Positions 1 to 7,924 of a stretch of 64,000 nucleotides of DNA are shown here, in pieces (within the stretch, counting starts at the first letter, position 1; every line of letters begins with the position of its first letter). Under the pieces are notes generated by a model. It saw only the letters and a program-made list of their open reading frames with translations. It made no database searches and was not told the origin of the DNA. The DNA comes from CAZHLD01 sp964533185 (GTDB taxonomy: Bacteria; Acidobacteriota; Terriglobia; Acidiferrales; UBA7541). A program made the position numbers and the translations under genes. Location: assembly GCA_964533185.1 (NCBI GenBank), contig CAZHLD010000007.1:24563-88562 (forward strand), written 5' to 3'.

Positions 1-1668
1 CCGTGGGTTGCGCAGACGAGCGGGGCGTACCGGAGGGCGCTCGACCACCTGGAGGACGTGACGCGCGATGCCGTGCACTCGCCGCGCGCGACGCAATGGC
101 GGCTGGACCTGCGGGCCATTGCGGGCTGGCTTGAGCGGCGACTGCCAGTGCGGCTGCGGGCGCGGGCTGCGTGGTGCGTGACGACGCCGCTGCGCAGTGT
201 GTTTGCATTGTGGGAGGTGCTGCTGATTTCGGCGACGATCCAACTGGGGATGCTGCCGCTGCTGGCGCACTACTTCCACCGCGTGAGCCCGGTAGGGCCG
301 CTGGCCAACGTGCCGGCGACGTTGCTCTCCGGCGTGATGGTGCCGCTGGGCTACGCGACGATGGGGGCGAGCGCAGCGTGGGAGTCGCTGGGACGGTGGT
401 TGGCGGCGGCGCTGGGTGGGCTGTCTACCGTGCTGGTGGCGACGGTGAAGTGGTTCAGCGCGTGGAGCTGGGGGGCGTACCGCGTGCCGCGGCCGCCGGA
501 GTGGGCGATGGTGGCGTTTATCGCGGCCGTAGTGGCGATGGCGCTGGCGGCGCGGGCGAACTCACGGCGCGCGCTCTGGCAGGCGATCGCGGCGGTGCCG
601 CTGGTGCTGCTGACGGTGGTCGTGGCGATGCATCCGTTTGCGCCGCAGCTTGCGCGGGGAAAGCTCGAAGTGACGGTGCTGGACGTGGGGCAGGGCGATG
701 CGATTTTTGTGGCGTTCCCGGATGGAAGGACGCTGCTGGTGGACGGCGGGGGCAGCTACGCAGCGCCGCGGGTGGGAGGCGTGCGAACGGGAATAGATAT
801 CGGCGAGCAGGTGGTGTCGCCGTATCTGTGGGAGCGGGGAGTGAAGCGTCTGGATGCGGTGGCGCTGACGCACGCGCATATGGATCACCTGGACGGACTA
901 AATGCCGTGCTCGAGAACTTTCGCGTGGGGAAGCTGTGGGTGAGCCGCGACGTGGACTCGAATGCATACCGGGAGCTGGTCGAGCGGGCACGCGAGAAGG
1001 GAGTTCGCGTCGTGCACAGGGGCAGAGGGGAGAGTTTCCAGTGGGACGGCGTGAATGGGCGAGTGCTGTGGCCGGAAGAGACGAACCAAGCAGGGCCGGC
1101 CAACAACAACGACTCACTCGTGCTGCGGCTGGAACACGGCGGCGTGGCGCTGCTGTTGCCGGGAGACATCGAGCGACAGGTGGAAAGCGCGCTGGCGACG
1201 AGCGGAGAGAACGTGCGCGCGGAGTTTTTGAAGGTGCCGCACCACGGGAGCCGGACTTCGACAACAGAGGAGTTGCTCGGAGCGACAAAGCCACGGGTGG
1301 CGGTGGTTTCGGTGGGAGAGACGAACCCGTTTGGCCACCCGCACCCGGACGTGGTGGGGCGGCTGCGCGCGGCGGGGATTGAAGTGCTGCGAACGGACCG
1401 CAACGGAGCGGTGACGGCGCTGAGCGACGGGCAGAGGCTCGAGGTGCGGAGCTTTGTGAGCAACCCGCCGGCGGATGCGGCAGACAGCGCGACTAGCAGT
1501 GGGCCCGAGGCCGCGACAGATGTGGATGAAGCACGCGTCGGCGCGAAATCTCCAGCGGAGATGGAGGCAAATCGCTCGAGCGGGTGGCGGGCGAAGGCCG
1601 GAGGAAAAGACAAGAAGAAGCGAGCCAAGCGCGACAGTCGCAAGAAGAAAGAGCAGCGTGTGCGTTAG
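1..1668 (+). CDS. comEC: ComEC/Rec2 family DNA-uptake protein, 5' partial
   Basis: The frame is open from the first base, so only the C-terminal 555 residues are visible. ComEC forms the inner-membrane channel for single-stranded DNA in natural transformation. The visible part begins with the end of the competence domain, with several hydrophobic segments (about residues 65-200). A metallo-beta-lactamase-like domain follows. It opens with LDVGQGDAIFV (about 227-237), continues with a DGG loop, and has the metal-binding motif THAHMDHLDG (about 290-299) and a later PHHGS motif. This ComEC-type MBL domain is thought to degrade the non-transported strand. The C-terminal 50 residues are a Lys/Arg-rich tail of low complexity. 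The stop overlaps the converging DUF2007 gene by 4 bp. Identification is confident; the true start lies outside the window. Confidence 0.9.
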   Translation, partial: PWVAQTSGAYRRALDHLEDVTRDAVHSPRATQWRLDLRAIAGWLERRLPVRLRARAAWCVTTPLRSVFALWEVLLISATIQLGMLPLLAHYFHRVSPVGPLANVPATLLSGVMVPLGYATMGASAAWESLGRWLAAALGGLSTVLVATVKWFSAWSWGAYRVPRPPEWAMVAFIAAVVAMALAARANSRRALWQAIAAVPLVLLTVVVAMHPFAPQLARGKLEVTVLDVGQGDAIFVAFPDGRTLLVDGGGSYAAPRVGGVRTGIDIGEQVVSPYLWERGVKRLDAVALTHAHMDHLDGLNAVLENFRVGKLWVSRDVDSNAYRELVERAREKGVRVVHRGRGESFQWDGVNGRVLWPEETNQAGPANNNDSLVLRLEHGGVALLLPGDIERQVESALATSGENVRAEFLKVPHHGSRTSTTEELLGATKPRVAVVSVGETNPFGHPHPDVVGRLRAAGIEVLRTDRNGAVTALSDGQRLEVRSFVSNPPADAADSATSSGPEAATDVDEARVGAKSPAEMEANRSSGWRAKAGGKDKKKRAKRDSRKKKEQRVR

Positions 1669-1925
1669 AGGGGCGGGGCGGAGGAGAGGTAGGCGGCGAT
1701 GATGAGGCGGGCGTCGTCGGCCTCTGATTCGAGGACCTGGATTTCGACGCCGTGCGTGCCTTTGGGCGGCTCGCGGAGGGGAAAAGGGTCGGTGGAAGTG
1801 GAGGCAGGCGAAGCGATGCCGGCGCTTTCGAGCAGGCCGCGAAGGACGAGGGCTTCGGTGGAGGTGCCAGCGTAGTGAACGACAATAACTTTTTCGCGCG
1901 TGGGTTCGGGATGGGGTTGCTGCAT
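1665..1925 (-). CDS. DUF2007-family small protein
   Basis: An 86-residue protein with the DUF2007 (putative signal-transducing) pattern. An N-terminal strand (KVIVVHYAG) is followed by EALVLRGLLESAGI, a variable loop, then GVEIQVLESEADDARLIIAAYL near the C-terminus. The fold resembles the ferredoxin-like regulatory domains of small PII-type proteins, but no function is established. It converges on comEC with a 4-bp overlap. Its start lies within the promoter of the divergently transcribed gene at 1963. Family assignment rests on the C-terminal pattern and size. Confidence 0.7.
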   Translation of the reverse strand: MQQPHPEPTREKVIVVHYAGTSTEALVLRGLLESAGIASPASTSTDPFPLREPPKGTHGVEIQVLESEADDARLIIAAYLSSAPPL

Positions 1926-1945
1926 ATTGGTGCAGTCGCTATACT
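1917..1945 (+). promoter_or_regulatory. sigma-70-type promoter for the gene at 1963
   Basis: TTGCTG (1917-1922) and TATACT (1940-1945) are separated by 17 bases. The predicted start of transcription (about 1952) lies about 11 bases before the ATG at 1963, leaving a very short leader. The element overlaps the first codons of the divergent DUF2007 gene. Confidence 0.5.
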
Positions 1946-1962
1946 AGAAATCCAACGGGCCC

Positions 1963-2223
1963 ATGACCGAACTGCAGAGACGCGCCCCGAGCAAGGAAGA
2001 AATTGACGAAGAATCCAGACGCGTGCGCCGTCTGCGGATCGTGGTGCACCTCTCGCTCAGCCTAATCGCCCAGGGCAACCTGCCATTTGAAGAAGCGCAA
2101 GAAATCGCCGCGGCAACGCGGCGGATGGCGCTGGCGCTCTTCCCCGGCAAGAAAGAGGTGTACGACCTGATTTTCAGGCCGAAGTTTCAGCAACTGATCG
2201 CGGAAGTCTACCGGCTGAACTAG
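1963..2223 (+). CDS. Small conserved hypothetical protein
   Basis: An 86-residue soluble protein that I do not recognise as a named family. The N-terminal third is highly charged (KEEIDEESRRVRRLR). The rest is predicted helical, with FEEAQEIAAATRRMALALFPGKKEVYDLIF and ending in QQLIAEVYRLN. The clean alternation of charged and aliphatic residues suggests a helical bundle. It has its own sigma-70-like promoter just upstream and no obvious ribosome site between promoter and ATG. It stands alone between divergent DUF2007 and the convergent methyltransferase gene. Coding is supported by the promoter and amino-acid composition. Confidence 0.6.
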   Translation: MTELQRRAPSKEEIDEESRRVRRLRIVVHLSLSLIAQGNLPFEEAQEIAAATRRMALALFPGKKEVYDLIFRPKFQQLIAEVYRLN

Positions 2224-2232
2224 GCCGGGCGA

Positions 2233-2787
2233 TCAACTCCAGGGCCACTGCCAGTATATCCGAAGACTGAGCAAGGCAATCCCCACAAGAAAACCGAGAT
2301 CGGCCTGGTATTCGCGGTTGCGGCGATAGAGATCCCAGGAGAATCGCGCTGCGGATGCGATGGAACGGCCGGGGCGCGGAAAGAAGAGCGGGACGCGGCG
2401 GGCGTAGTCGTCAAATGCAGAGCCGTAACGGGCGCGGAGCTCTGCCTCTTCGCGGCGCATGACGGCAGGATAAAAGAGAAGGAAATAGAGGGCGAAGAGA
2501 GCGGCGGCAAGCCAGGAGCATCCGGCGAGGAGGCAGCCGGCGGCGAGGAGGAGACTGCCGAGGTAGAGCGGATTGCGCGTGTGCGCGTAGGGGCCGGAGA
2601 GGGAGAGCTGCTCGTGCTTGCGGAGATGCCCGGCGGCCCACGCGCGGAGCAAGAGACCCAGAAGAGCGACGCCTGCGCCGATGGCGAGAGAACGAGGCGA
2701 AGGATGCGCAAGGAAGTAGGCGGCAAGAGCGACGGGATAGCTCAGGCGGACGCGCCAGCGTGTCCAGAATTGACCGGGGACGGTCAT
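2233..2787 (-). CDS. Isoprenylcysteine carboxyl methyltransferase-like membrane protein
   Basis: A 184-residue integral membrane protein of the ICMT/PEMT methyltransferase superfamily. It has several hydrophobic segments (residues 14-35, 38-50, 73-110). The signature SGPYAHTRNPLYLGSLLL (about 64-81) carries the Y-x-x-x-RNP-x-Y motif that contacts S-adenosylmethionine. A second motif, EEAELRARYGSAFDDYARRV, is typical of the C-terminal cofactor site. It is the last gene of the lipid A/heptose operon and overlaps waaC by 4 bp (ATGA). Co-translation suggests a cell-envelope substrate, but the substrate cannot be read from the sequence. Confidence 0.8.
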   Translation of the reverse strand: MTVPGQFWTRWRVRLSYPVALAAYFLAHPSPRSLAIGAGVALLGLLLRAWAAGHLRKHEQLSLSGPYAHTRNPLYLGSLLLAAGCLLAGCSWLAAALFALYFLLFYPAVMRREEAELRARYGSAFDDYARRVPLFFPRPGRSIASAARFSWDLYRRNREYQADLGFLVGIALLSLRIYWQWPWS

Positions 2788-3797
2788 CGGGCGCGCTCCA
2801 GACGAGTGGCGACGGCGGCAAGAACCTGTTCGACGGTGATCGAGAGCATGGAGGCGGCGAATTCGCGGCCGCGGCTGTGCGTGTTCTCAGAGAGAGCGGC
2901 GTTTTGGACGACCACATCAGCCGGGGAGTAGGGGCCGTTGCGGCGCGAAGTGGTGGGTCCAAACAAGGCGACGACGGGAGTACCCAAGGCGACGGCGAGA
3001 TGGAGCGGGCCGGTATCGGCGGCAACGACAAGGCGCGCGCAGGAAAGAAGAGCCATCAATTGAGGCAAGTCGGTTTCGAAGCGGACGGGCGCGGCCGGAC
3101 CAGCGGCGCGGCAGACGGCTTCGGCGAGCGCGGCTTCGCCGGGACCGAAGTTAATGATGGCGCGAAGTCCGCGGTCGCGCTCGAGCGTGCGGCAGAGCTC
3201 GCCATAGCGCTCGGGCGGCCAGCGCTTCGAGCGCCAGCCGCCGCCGGGGCTGACGACGAGGTACTCAGTGATTCCCTGCCCTGTGAGGCGGCGCGCGATT
3301 TCGAGCTGTGCAGGCTCAGGGATGACAAGCGAAAAACGAGCGGGGCCGATGCGCGCGCCGGCAGCGGTGGCCACGGAGAGGAACTGGTCAACGATATGCG
3401 GGGCAGAAGGCGAGACGTGCTGGGTATAGAACAGAGCGGCGCCGCCTTCGCGGGCGGAGGCGCGGTCGAAACCGATGCGGCGAGGCGCGCCGGAGAGAAA
3501 AGCGAAGAGCGCCGATTTATAGAGGCCCTGAAAGTCAATGACGCAGGTGTAAGCGTTGCGGCGCAGAGTGCGAACGGCGGAAAGGGTGCCGGAAAGGCCA
3601 CGATCGAGAGGAATTGGCGTGGCCAAGGCAGGGTTGGAGGCGAGCAGAGGAAGCCATTTGCGCTCGATGAGCCAGTCGATGCGAGCCGAGGGAAAGGTGT
3701 CGCGCAGGGCGGCGACGGCAGGCAGCGCGTGGACGACGTCGCCCAACGAGCCGAGGCGCACGACGAGGAAGCGATCAGCGGGTGAATTATCAGCCAT
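2784..3797 (-). CDS. waaC: Lipopolysaccharide heptosyltransferase I
   Basis: A 337-residue GT-B glycosyltransferase of family GT9. WaaC adds the first L-glycero-D-manno-heptose to Kdo on lipid A at the cytoplasmic face of the inner membrane. The N-terminus FLVVRLGSLGDVVHALPAV is the classic heptosyltransferase I opening. The C-terminal half has SPGGGWRSKRWP and VVAADTGPLHLAVALGTPVVALFGPT, the nucleotide-sugar site of GT9 enzymes. The ATG at 3797 was chosen because it overlaps the end of rfaE2 by 8 bp, the same arrangement as other junctions in this operon. Any upstream extension would run inside rfaE2. It overlaps the downstream methyltransferase gene by 4 bp. Confidence 0.9.
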   Translation of the reverse strand: MADNSPADRFLVVRLGSLGDVVHALPAVAALRDTFPSARIDWLIERKWLPLLASNPALATPIPLDRGLSGTLSAVRTLRRNAYTCVIDFQGLYKSALFAFLSGAPRRIGFDRASAREGGAALFYTQHVSPSAPHIVDQFLSVATAAGARIGPARFSLVIPEPAQLEIARRLTGQGITEYLVVSPGGGWRSKRWPPERYGELCRTLERDRGLRAIINFGPGEAALAEAVCRAAGPAAPVRFETDLPQLMALLSCARLVVAADTGPLHLAVALGTPVVALFGPTTSRRNGPYSPADVVVQNAALSENTHSRGREFAASMLSITVEQVLAAVATRLERAR

Positions 3798-4281
3798 GGT
3801 TCGGGTCGCGGACGCGGGCGAGGAGGTCGCGCGTGGAGTGACGCTTGGGGTCGCCGACAATGGCAACGCGGATGCCGAGACGCGCGGCGACGTCACGCTC
3901 GGGGACAGTGTCCAGAGTGTAGTCGGTGCCCTTGGCGTGGACGTCCGGGCGGAGGTTTTCAAGGAGCGGCTCGACGGTGAGGTCGTCGAAAAGGACGACG
4001 AAGTCCACAGCGGCGAGAGCGGCGACCAGCTCAGCGCGGGCGGCGGCGGGAAGAATGGGGCGGCCGGGGCCTTTGAGGGCGCGAACGCCGGAATCGGAGT
4101 TGATGGCGACGACGAGGAGATCACCCTCGCGGCGGGCGCCTTCGAGATAGCGGACGTGGCCGACGTGAAGGAGGTCGAAGCAGCCGTTGGCGAGCACGAT
4201 GCGGCGGCCGCGCCAGCGCTCGTCGTCGAGGCGACGGCGAAGCTCATCGAGCGGGAGAATTTTTTGGCGCGTGGCAAACAT
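3790..4281 (-). CDS. rfaE2: D-glycero-beta-D-manno-heptose 1-phosphate adenylyltransferase
   Basis: A 163-residue nucleotidyltransferase that makes ADP-heptose from heptose 1-phosphate and ATP, the last synthetic step before epimerisation. The cytidylyltransferase-like motif is NGCFDLLHVGHVRYLEGAR (about residues 32-50), with the HxGH signature. The C-terminal KGTDYTLDTVPE segment matches the HldE C-terminal domain. In Escherichia coli this domain is fused to the kinase (HldE); here kinase and adenylyltransferase are separate consecutive genes. Its ATG shares one base with the rfaE1 stop (TGATG), so the two are very likely translationally coupled. Confidence 0.93.
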   Translation of the reverse strand: MFATRQKILPLDELRRRLDDERWRGRRIVLANGCFDLLHVGHVRYLEGARREGDLLVVAINSDSGVRALKGPGRPILPAAARAELVAALAAVDFVVLFDDLTVEPLLENLRPDVHAKGTDYTLDTVPERDVAARLGIRVAIVGDPKRHSTRDLLARVRDPNHG

Positions 4282-5303
4282 CAGCGCGGAGGATTCCCGG
4301 GAGGGCTAGTGGCTTCGCCGCGGATGGCCCCCAAAAGCTCGTCGCGCGTGACGGTGGCGGTGCCACGCTTCATGACGACGATGCCGCCGGCGTAGTTGGC
4401 CAGATGCGCGGCTTCAAGGAAGGTGGCACCGGCGGCGAGGGCCAGGGTGAAGACAGCGATGACAGTGTCGCCGGCGCCGGTGACGTCCACGGCTTGATCG
4501 GCGCCATAGACGGGGATGGCGACGGGCTGACGACCACGTTCGAAGACGACCATACCGTCCTTGCCGCGAGTGACGACGAGGGCCTGGAGTTTCATTTGCT
4601 TGAGCGTGCGGTTGCCGAGGTCGAAGAGTTTCGCAGTGTCTGTGGCGATGCGGGTGTGGTGCAGGGCTTCCAGCTCGGGCTCGTTGGGCGTGGCGGCGGT
4701 GATGCGGGAAGAGCGGTAGTCGAGGAGTGCGAAGCGTGAGTCAAGGGTGATGAGGCGACCCTTGAGGCCGCGGACGAGCGAAGGAGTGACAACGCCGCAA
4801 CCGTAGTCGGAGACGAGGACGGCAGCGGCGCGACGGGCACGGGCGCGGGCCTTCTTCTCAAGGGCGCGGACGGCGCGAGCGGGTAGCGGCGGCGAGGGCT
4901 GGCGATCGACGCGAAGAACCTGCTGGCTGGTGGTGTGAGTCCAGCCGGCGAGGAAGCGAGTTTTCGTGGGCGTGGTCCAGCCGGGAATGCTGAGGATGCC
5001 GGAGGTTTCGACGCGCTTCTGGCGGAAGTAGTCGAGCAGGGCACGGCCGGGCGTGTCGTCACCGACGACGGTGACGGGCAGGACTCGCGCGCCCAAATCG
5101 GCGAGATTGTTGGCGGCATTGGCGGCGCCGCCGGGAAGAATCTGCGTCTGGCGATGGCCGAGGATGAGGACGGGGGCTTCGCGAGAGACGCGGGAGATTT
5201 CGCCGAACACAAACTCGTCGGCGACGAAATCGCCGAGCAAGGCGATGGACTGCCTGGGGAACGACTCGACGATGTCCACCAGGCGGGTGAGATCGGCGCT
5301 CAC
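4281..5303 (-). CDS. rfaE1: D-glycero-beta-D-manno-heptose-7-phosphate kinase
   Basis: A 340-residue ribokinase/PfkB-family kinase that phosphorylates heptose 7-phosphate at C1. Visible landmarks are the N-terminal LLGDFVADEFVFGEISRVS, the GGAANAANNLADLGA substrate motif, and the PfkB signature DVTGAGDTVIAVFTLALAAG near residue 280 with the catalytic Asp of GAGD. The GTG at 5303 was chosen over the upstream ATG at 5357. It forms a 4-bp GTGA overlap with the gmhB stop, and the preceding 18 residues of the longer frame look like gmhB read out of frame. It is coupled downstream to rfaE2. Confidence 0.92.
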   Translation of the reverse strand: MSADLTRLVDIVESFPRQSIALLGDFVADEFVFGEISRVSREAPVLILGHRQTQILPGGAANAANNLADLGARVLPVTVVGDDTPGRALLDYFRQKRVETSGILSIPGWTTPTKTRFLAGWTHTTSQQVLRVDRQPSPPLPARAVRALEKKARARARRAAAVLVSDYGCGVVTPSLVRGLKGRLITLDSRFALLDYRSSRITAATPNEPELEALHHTRIATDTAKLFDLGNRTLKQMKLQALVVTRGKDGMVVFERGRQPVAIPVYGADQAVDVTGAGDTVIAVFTLALAAGATFLEAAHLANYAGGIVVMKRGTATVTRDELLGAIRGEATSPPGNPPR

Positions 5304-5866
5304 CGGGCCTCCTGCAGGATGAAGTCCACAGCAGAGCTCAGGTCTTCGGCGACGCAATCAGGCTGGCGGGGCCATTCGGTGTGGTGAAGCTCGTACTCGC
5401 CGCGGCCATAGCCGGTGAGGACCAGAACGCCACGTCCGCCGACGCGATGGGCCATTTCGACGTCGAGGAAACGATCGCCGACGACCCAAGAGCGTTGCAG
5501 GTCGAGATTGTGCTCGCGGGCGGCATGCTCGAGCATGCCGGGATGCGGCTTGCGGCAGGCACAGGCCTCTTCGGTGCGATGGGGGCAGAAGTAAATGCCG
5601 TCGAGGCGGGCACCGGCGGCGGTGAGCTGCTGCGTCATGCGCTCGTGAATCTGGTGGACCAGCCATTCGGGAAAGATGCCGTGGGCGATGCCGGACTGAT
5701 TGGTGACCACGACGACGGGGAAGCCGCCATCGTTTAGGCGGCGGATGGCCCCGGCGGCGAAAGGGAACATGCGGAAGCGGCTTATATGGTTCAAGTAGCC
5801 CATCTCCTCGCAGATGGCGCCGTCGCGGTCGAGGAAAACCGCCGGACGCGCGGCGGAATCAAGCAT
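5300..5866 (-). CDS. gmhB: D-glycero-beta-D-manno-heptose 1,7-bisphosphate 7-phosphatase
   Basis: A 188-residue HAD-superfamily phosphatase that removes the C7 phosphate of heptose 1,7-bisphosphate, between the RfaE1 and RfaE2 steps. Motif I is FLDRDG (nucleophile and acid Asp residues 13 and 15) and motif II is VVVTNQSG. The zinc-binding loop CPHRTEEACACRKP and the late VVGDRFLDVEMAHRVG motif are both typical of GmhB. The start overlaps waaF by 8 bp and the stop overlaps rfaE1 by 4 bp. The sedoheptulose-7-phosphate isomerase GmhA that should feed this pathway is not in the window. Confidence 0.92.
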   Translation of the reverse strand: MLDSAARPAVFLDRDGAICEEMGYLNHISRFRMFPFAAGAIRRLNDGGFPVVVVTNQSGIAHGIFPEWLVHQIHERMTQQLTAAGARLDGIYFCPHRTEEACACRKPHPGMLEHAAREHNLDLQRSWVVGDRFLDVEMAHRVGGRGVLVLTGYGRGEYELHHTEWPRQPDCVAEDLSSAVDFILQEAR

Positions 5867-6923
5867 CCCCTGTGCTCCCGGAAGCGGCGGCCGGGCCGGA
5901 GGCGGTGAAACGGTACGCGGCGCGGTAAACGTCGTCGACGGCGATGCGCGTCATACAGCGATGGTCCACCGGGCAGTGGCGGAGGAAGCAAGGGCTGCAG
6001 GAAACGGGCTGGCGGACGAGCGCGGCCAAGGGCGTGACCGGGGCGGTGCCGAACGGATCGGTAGGACCGAAAATGCCCACCACGGGCAGGCCGACCGCGG
6101 CGGCCACGTGCATGGCACCGGAGTCGTTGCCAATGAACAGGCGACAGGAGGCGAGCAGGGCCGGCAGATCACGGATGGGAGTTTGACCAACAAGCATCAC
6201 GGGAGGCCGCCGCATACCGGCAGCGATTTTCTCTGCGACCACGCGTTCGGAAGACGTGCCGAAAAGTATCACATCGGCGTCGAAATCAGCAATCAGGCGG
6301 GAGGCAACAGCCGCAAAGCGTTCGGGCGGCCAGCACTTGGCCGAACCGTAGGCCGCGCCCGGGGCGAGGGCAATGCGGAGCGCGCCGGTGCGGCAGCCGG
6401 CGCGGCGGAGCAGGTCTTCGGCGCGGGCGAGGGCGGCGGGGTCCACGCGGAGGCCGATGCGGTCAACGGGGTGAAGGCGGGCGATGAAGCCGGAGCGGCG
6501 GAGGAGCTCGAGATAGTAGTAAGGCTCGAGGGCGGGGATTTCGCCAGGATGAGGCAGCGGAACCGGCTGAGTGAGGAGCCAGGAGCGGGCATCGCGGGCA
6601 TAGCCGATGCGCTGCGGTATTGCAGCGCGCCAGGCGATCCAGGCGGACTGGAAAGAGTTGGGAAGGAGTAGGGCTAGGTCGAAGTGGTCGCGACGGAGGT
6701 CGCGAGCGAGGCGCTCGATTCCGAGAAGACCGCGATGACGGCCGGTGTGGTCAAAGACGATGAGGCGGTCGAGAAAACCCTGGTCGCGGTAGAGGTCAGC
6801 GACCCAGGGGCGGGCCAGGACAGCGATCTCCGCCTGCGGCCAGCGGCCGCGAATGACGGCCAGCGCGGGGATGGACATAACGGCATCGCCCACCCAATTG
6901 GTTGCGCGGACGAGGATTCTCAC
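5859..6923 (-). CDS. waaF: Lipopolysaccharide heptosyltransferase II
   Basis: A 354-residue GT9 glycosyltransferase that transfers the second heptose of the inner core. The N-terminus ILVRATNWVGDAVMSIPAL is diagnostic of WaaF (NWVGD instead of the GSLGD of WaaC). The C-terminal half carries APGAAYGSAKCWPPERFA and FIGNDSGAMHVAAAVGLPVVGIFGPTDP, the ADP-heptose binding region. It lies between lpxK and gmhB with overlaps of 4 bp and 8 bp. The pairing of a WaaC and a WaaF in one operon implies a core with at least two heptoses. Confidence 0.92.
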   Translation of the reverse strand: MRILVRATNWVGDAVMSIPALAVIRGRWPQAEIAVLARPWVADLYRDQGFLDRLIVFDHTGRHRGLLGIERLARDLRRDHFDLALLLPNSFQSAWIAWRAAIPQRIGYARDARSWLLTQPVPLPHPGEIPALEPYYYLELLRRSGFIARLHPVDRIGLRVDPAALARAEDLLRRAGCRTGALRIALAPGAAYGSAKCWPPERFAAVASRLIADFDADVILFGTSSERVVAEKIAAGMRRPPVMLVGQTPIRDLPALLASCRLFIGNDSGAMHVAAAVGLPVVGIFGPTDPFGTAPVTPLAALVRQPVSCSPCFLRHCPVDHRCMTRIAVDDVYRAAYRFTASGPAAASGSTGDA

Positions 6924-7924
6924 GGGTGGCCTCGTTCGCGGTTGCGGGCGATGGTCAGAAAGAGCGTTTGCCAGAATAGCTCGGGAAGCGCGGGCACGAG
7001 GGAGATGCGGCAGAAGTGGAGCGGGAGTGCGGGGGGCTGGACGGCGATGAGATTGAAGATGTCTTTTTCGGTGCAGAGCAAAGCATCGGCGCTGGAGGAG
7101 GAGGCGCGGCGGGCAAGGTCGTTGACTTCCTGCTGAGTGTAGCGATGGTGGTCGGGGAAAGAAACTTCTCCGACAACATCGATGCCCCAGCGGCGAAGAT
7201 CGCTCGAGAAGGCGTCGGGATTACCGATGCCGCTGAAGGCGAAAAACTTCTTCCCTTTCCAATCGAGGGGAGCGGGAGCCGCGGCGGGGGGATGGACGAA
7301 GACGCCGTCGAGGGCCGTCTGGGCGTAGAAAATGGGTGCAGAGCTGTGGTGACGTACAACGGTCTCCAGAGCCGGGGCGTGATCGGTGCGAGTAATGACG
7401 ATGATGTCAGCGCGGGCCAGCGCAGAGCGAGGCTCGCGGAGCGGGCCGGCGGGAAGCAGCCAGCCGCCGCCAAACGCGTTGGTGGAATCAAGGAGAAGGA
7501 CATCGGCGTCGCGGGCGAGGCGGAGATGCTGGAAGCCGTCGTCGAGGACGAACCATTCGATGCCGTGGCGCTCGAGCATGCGGCCGCGCTGGAAGCGGTC
7601 GGGGCCGACACCGAAATGAGCGCGGCGGCCGAGGCGAGACTGGAGGAGGGCGACCTCGTCGCTCATCGAACCGACGCCCTTGTAGCCGCGGGTCAGGATG
7701 CCGACGCGCTTGCCTTCGTCGAGGAGGCGACCGGAGATCCACTGCACCAGGGGCGTTTTGCCGGCGCCGCCGACGGTGAGATTGCCGACACTGATGACCA
7801 CGCCGCGGAGGCGATGCTGCTTGAGAATGCCGCGACGGTAGAAAACGGCGCGAAGGCGCGCGGCGAGGCCGTAAAGAGCCGAGGCGGGCCAGAGAAGCCA
7901 GCGAAGAATGGGATGGAGCTTCAT
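6920..7924 (-). CDS. lpxK: Tetraacyldisaccharide 4'-kinase
   Basis: A 334-residue inner-membrane-associated kinase that phosphorylates the 4' position of the lipid A precursor. A hydrophobic N-terminal segment (LLWPASALYGLAARLRAVFY) anchors the protein. The P-loop is VGNLTVGGAGKTPLVQW (about residues 46-62), followed by GILTRGYKG and DEVALL, all LpxK hallmarks, and then VLDDGFQHLRLARD. ATGA overlaps at both ends tie it to waaA upstream and waaF downstream. The length is normal for the family. Confidence 0.93.
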   Translation of the reverse strand: MKLHPILRWLLWPASALYGLAARLRAVFYRRGILKQHRLRGVVISVGNLTVGGAGKTPLVQWISGRLLDEGKRVGILTRGYKGVGSMSDEVALLQSRLGRRAHFGVGPDRFQRGRMLERHGIEWFVLDDGFQHLRLARDADVLLLDSTNAFGGGWLLPAGPLREPRSALARADIIVITRTDHAPALETVVRHHSSAPIFYAQTALDGVFVHPPAAAPAPLDWKGKKFFAFSGIGNPDAFSSDLRRWGIDVVGEVSFPDHHRYTQQEVNDLARRASSSSADALLCTEKDIFNLIAVQPPALPLHFCRISLVPALPELFWQTLFLTIARNRERGHP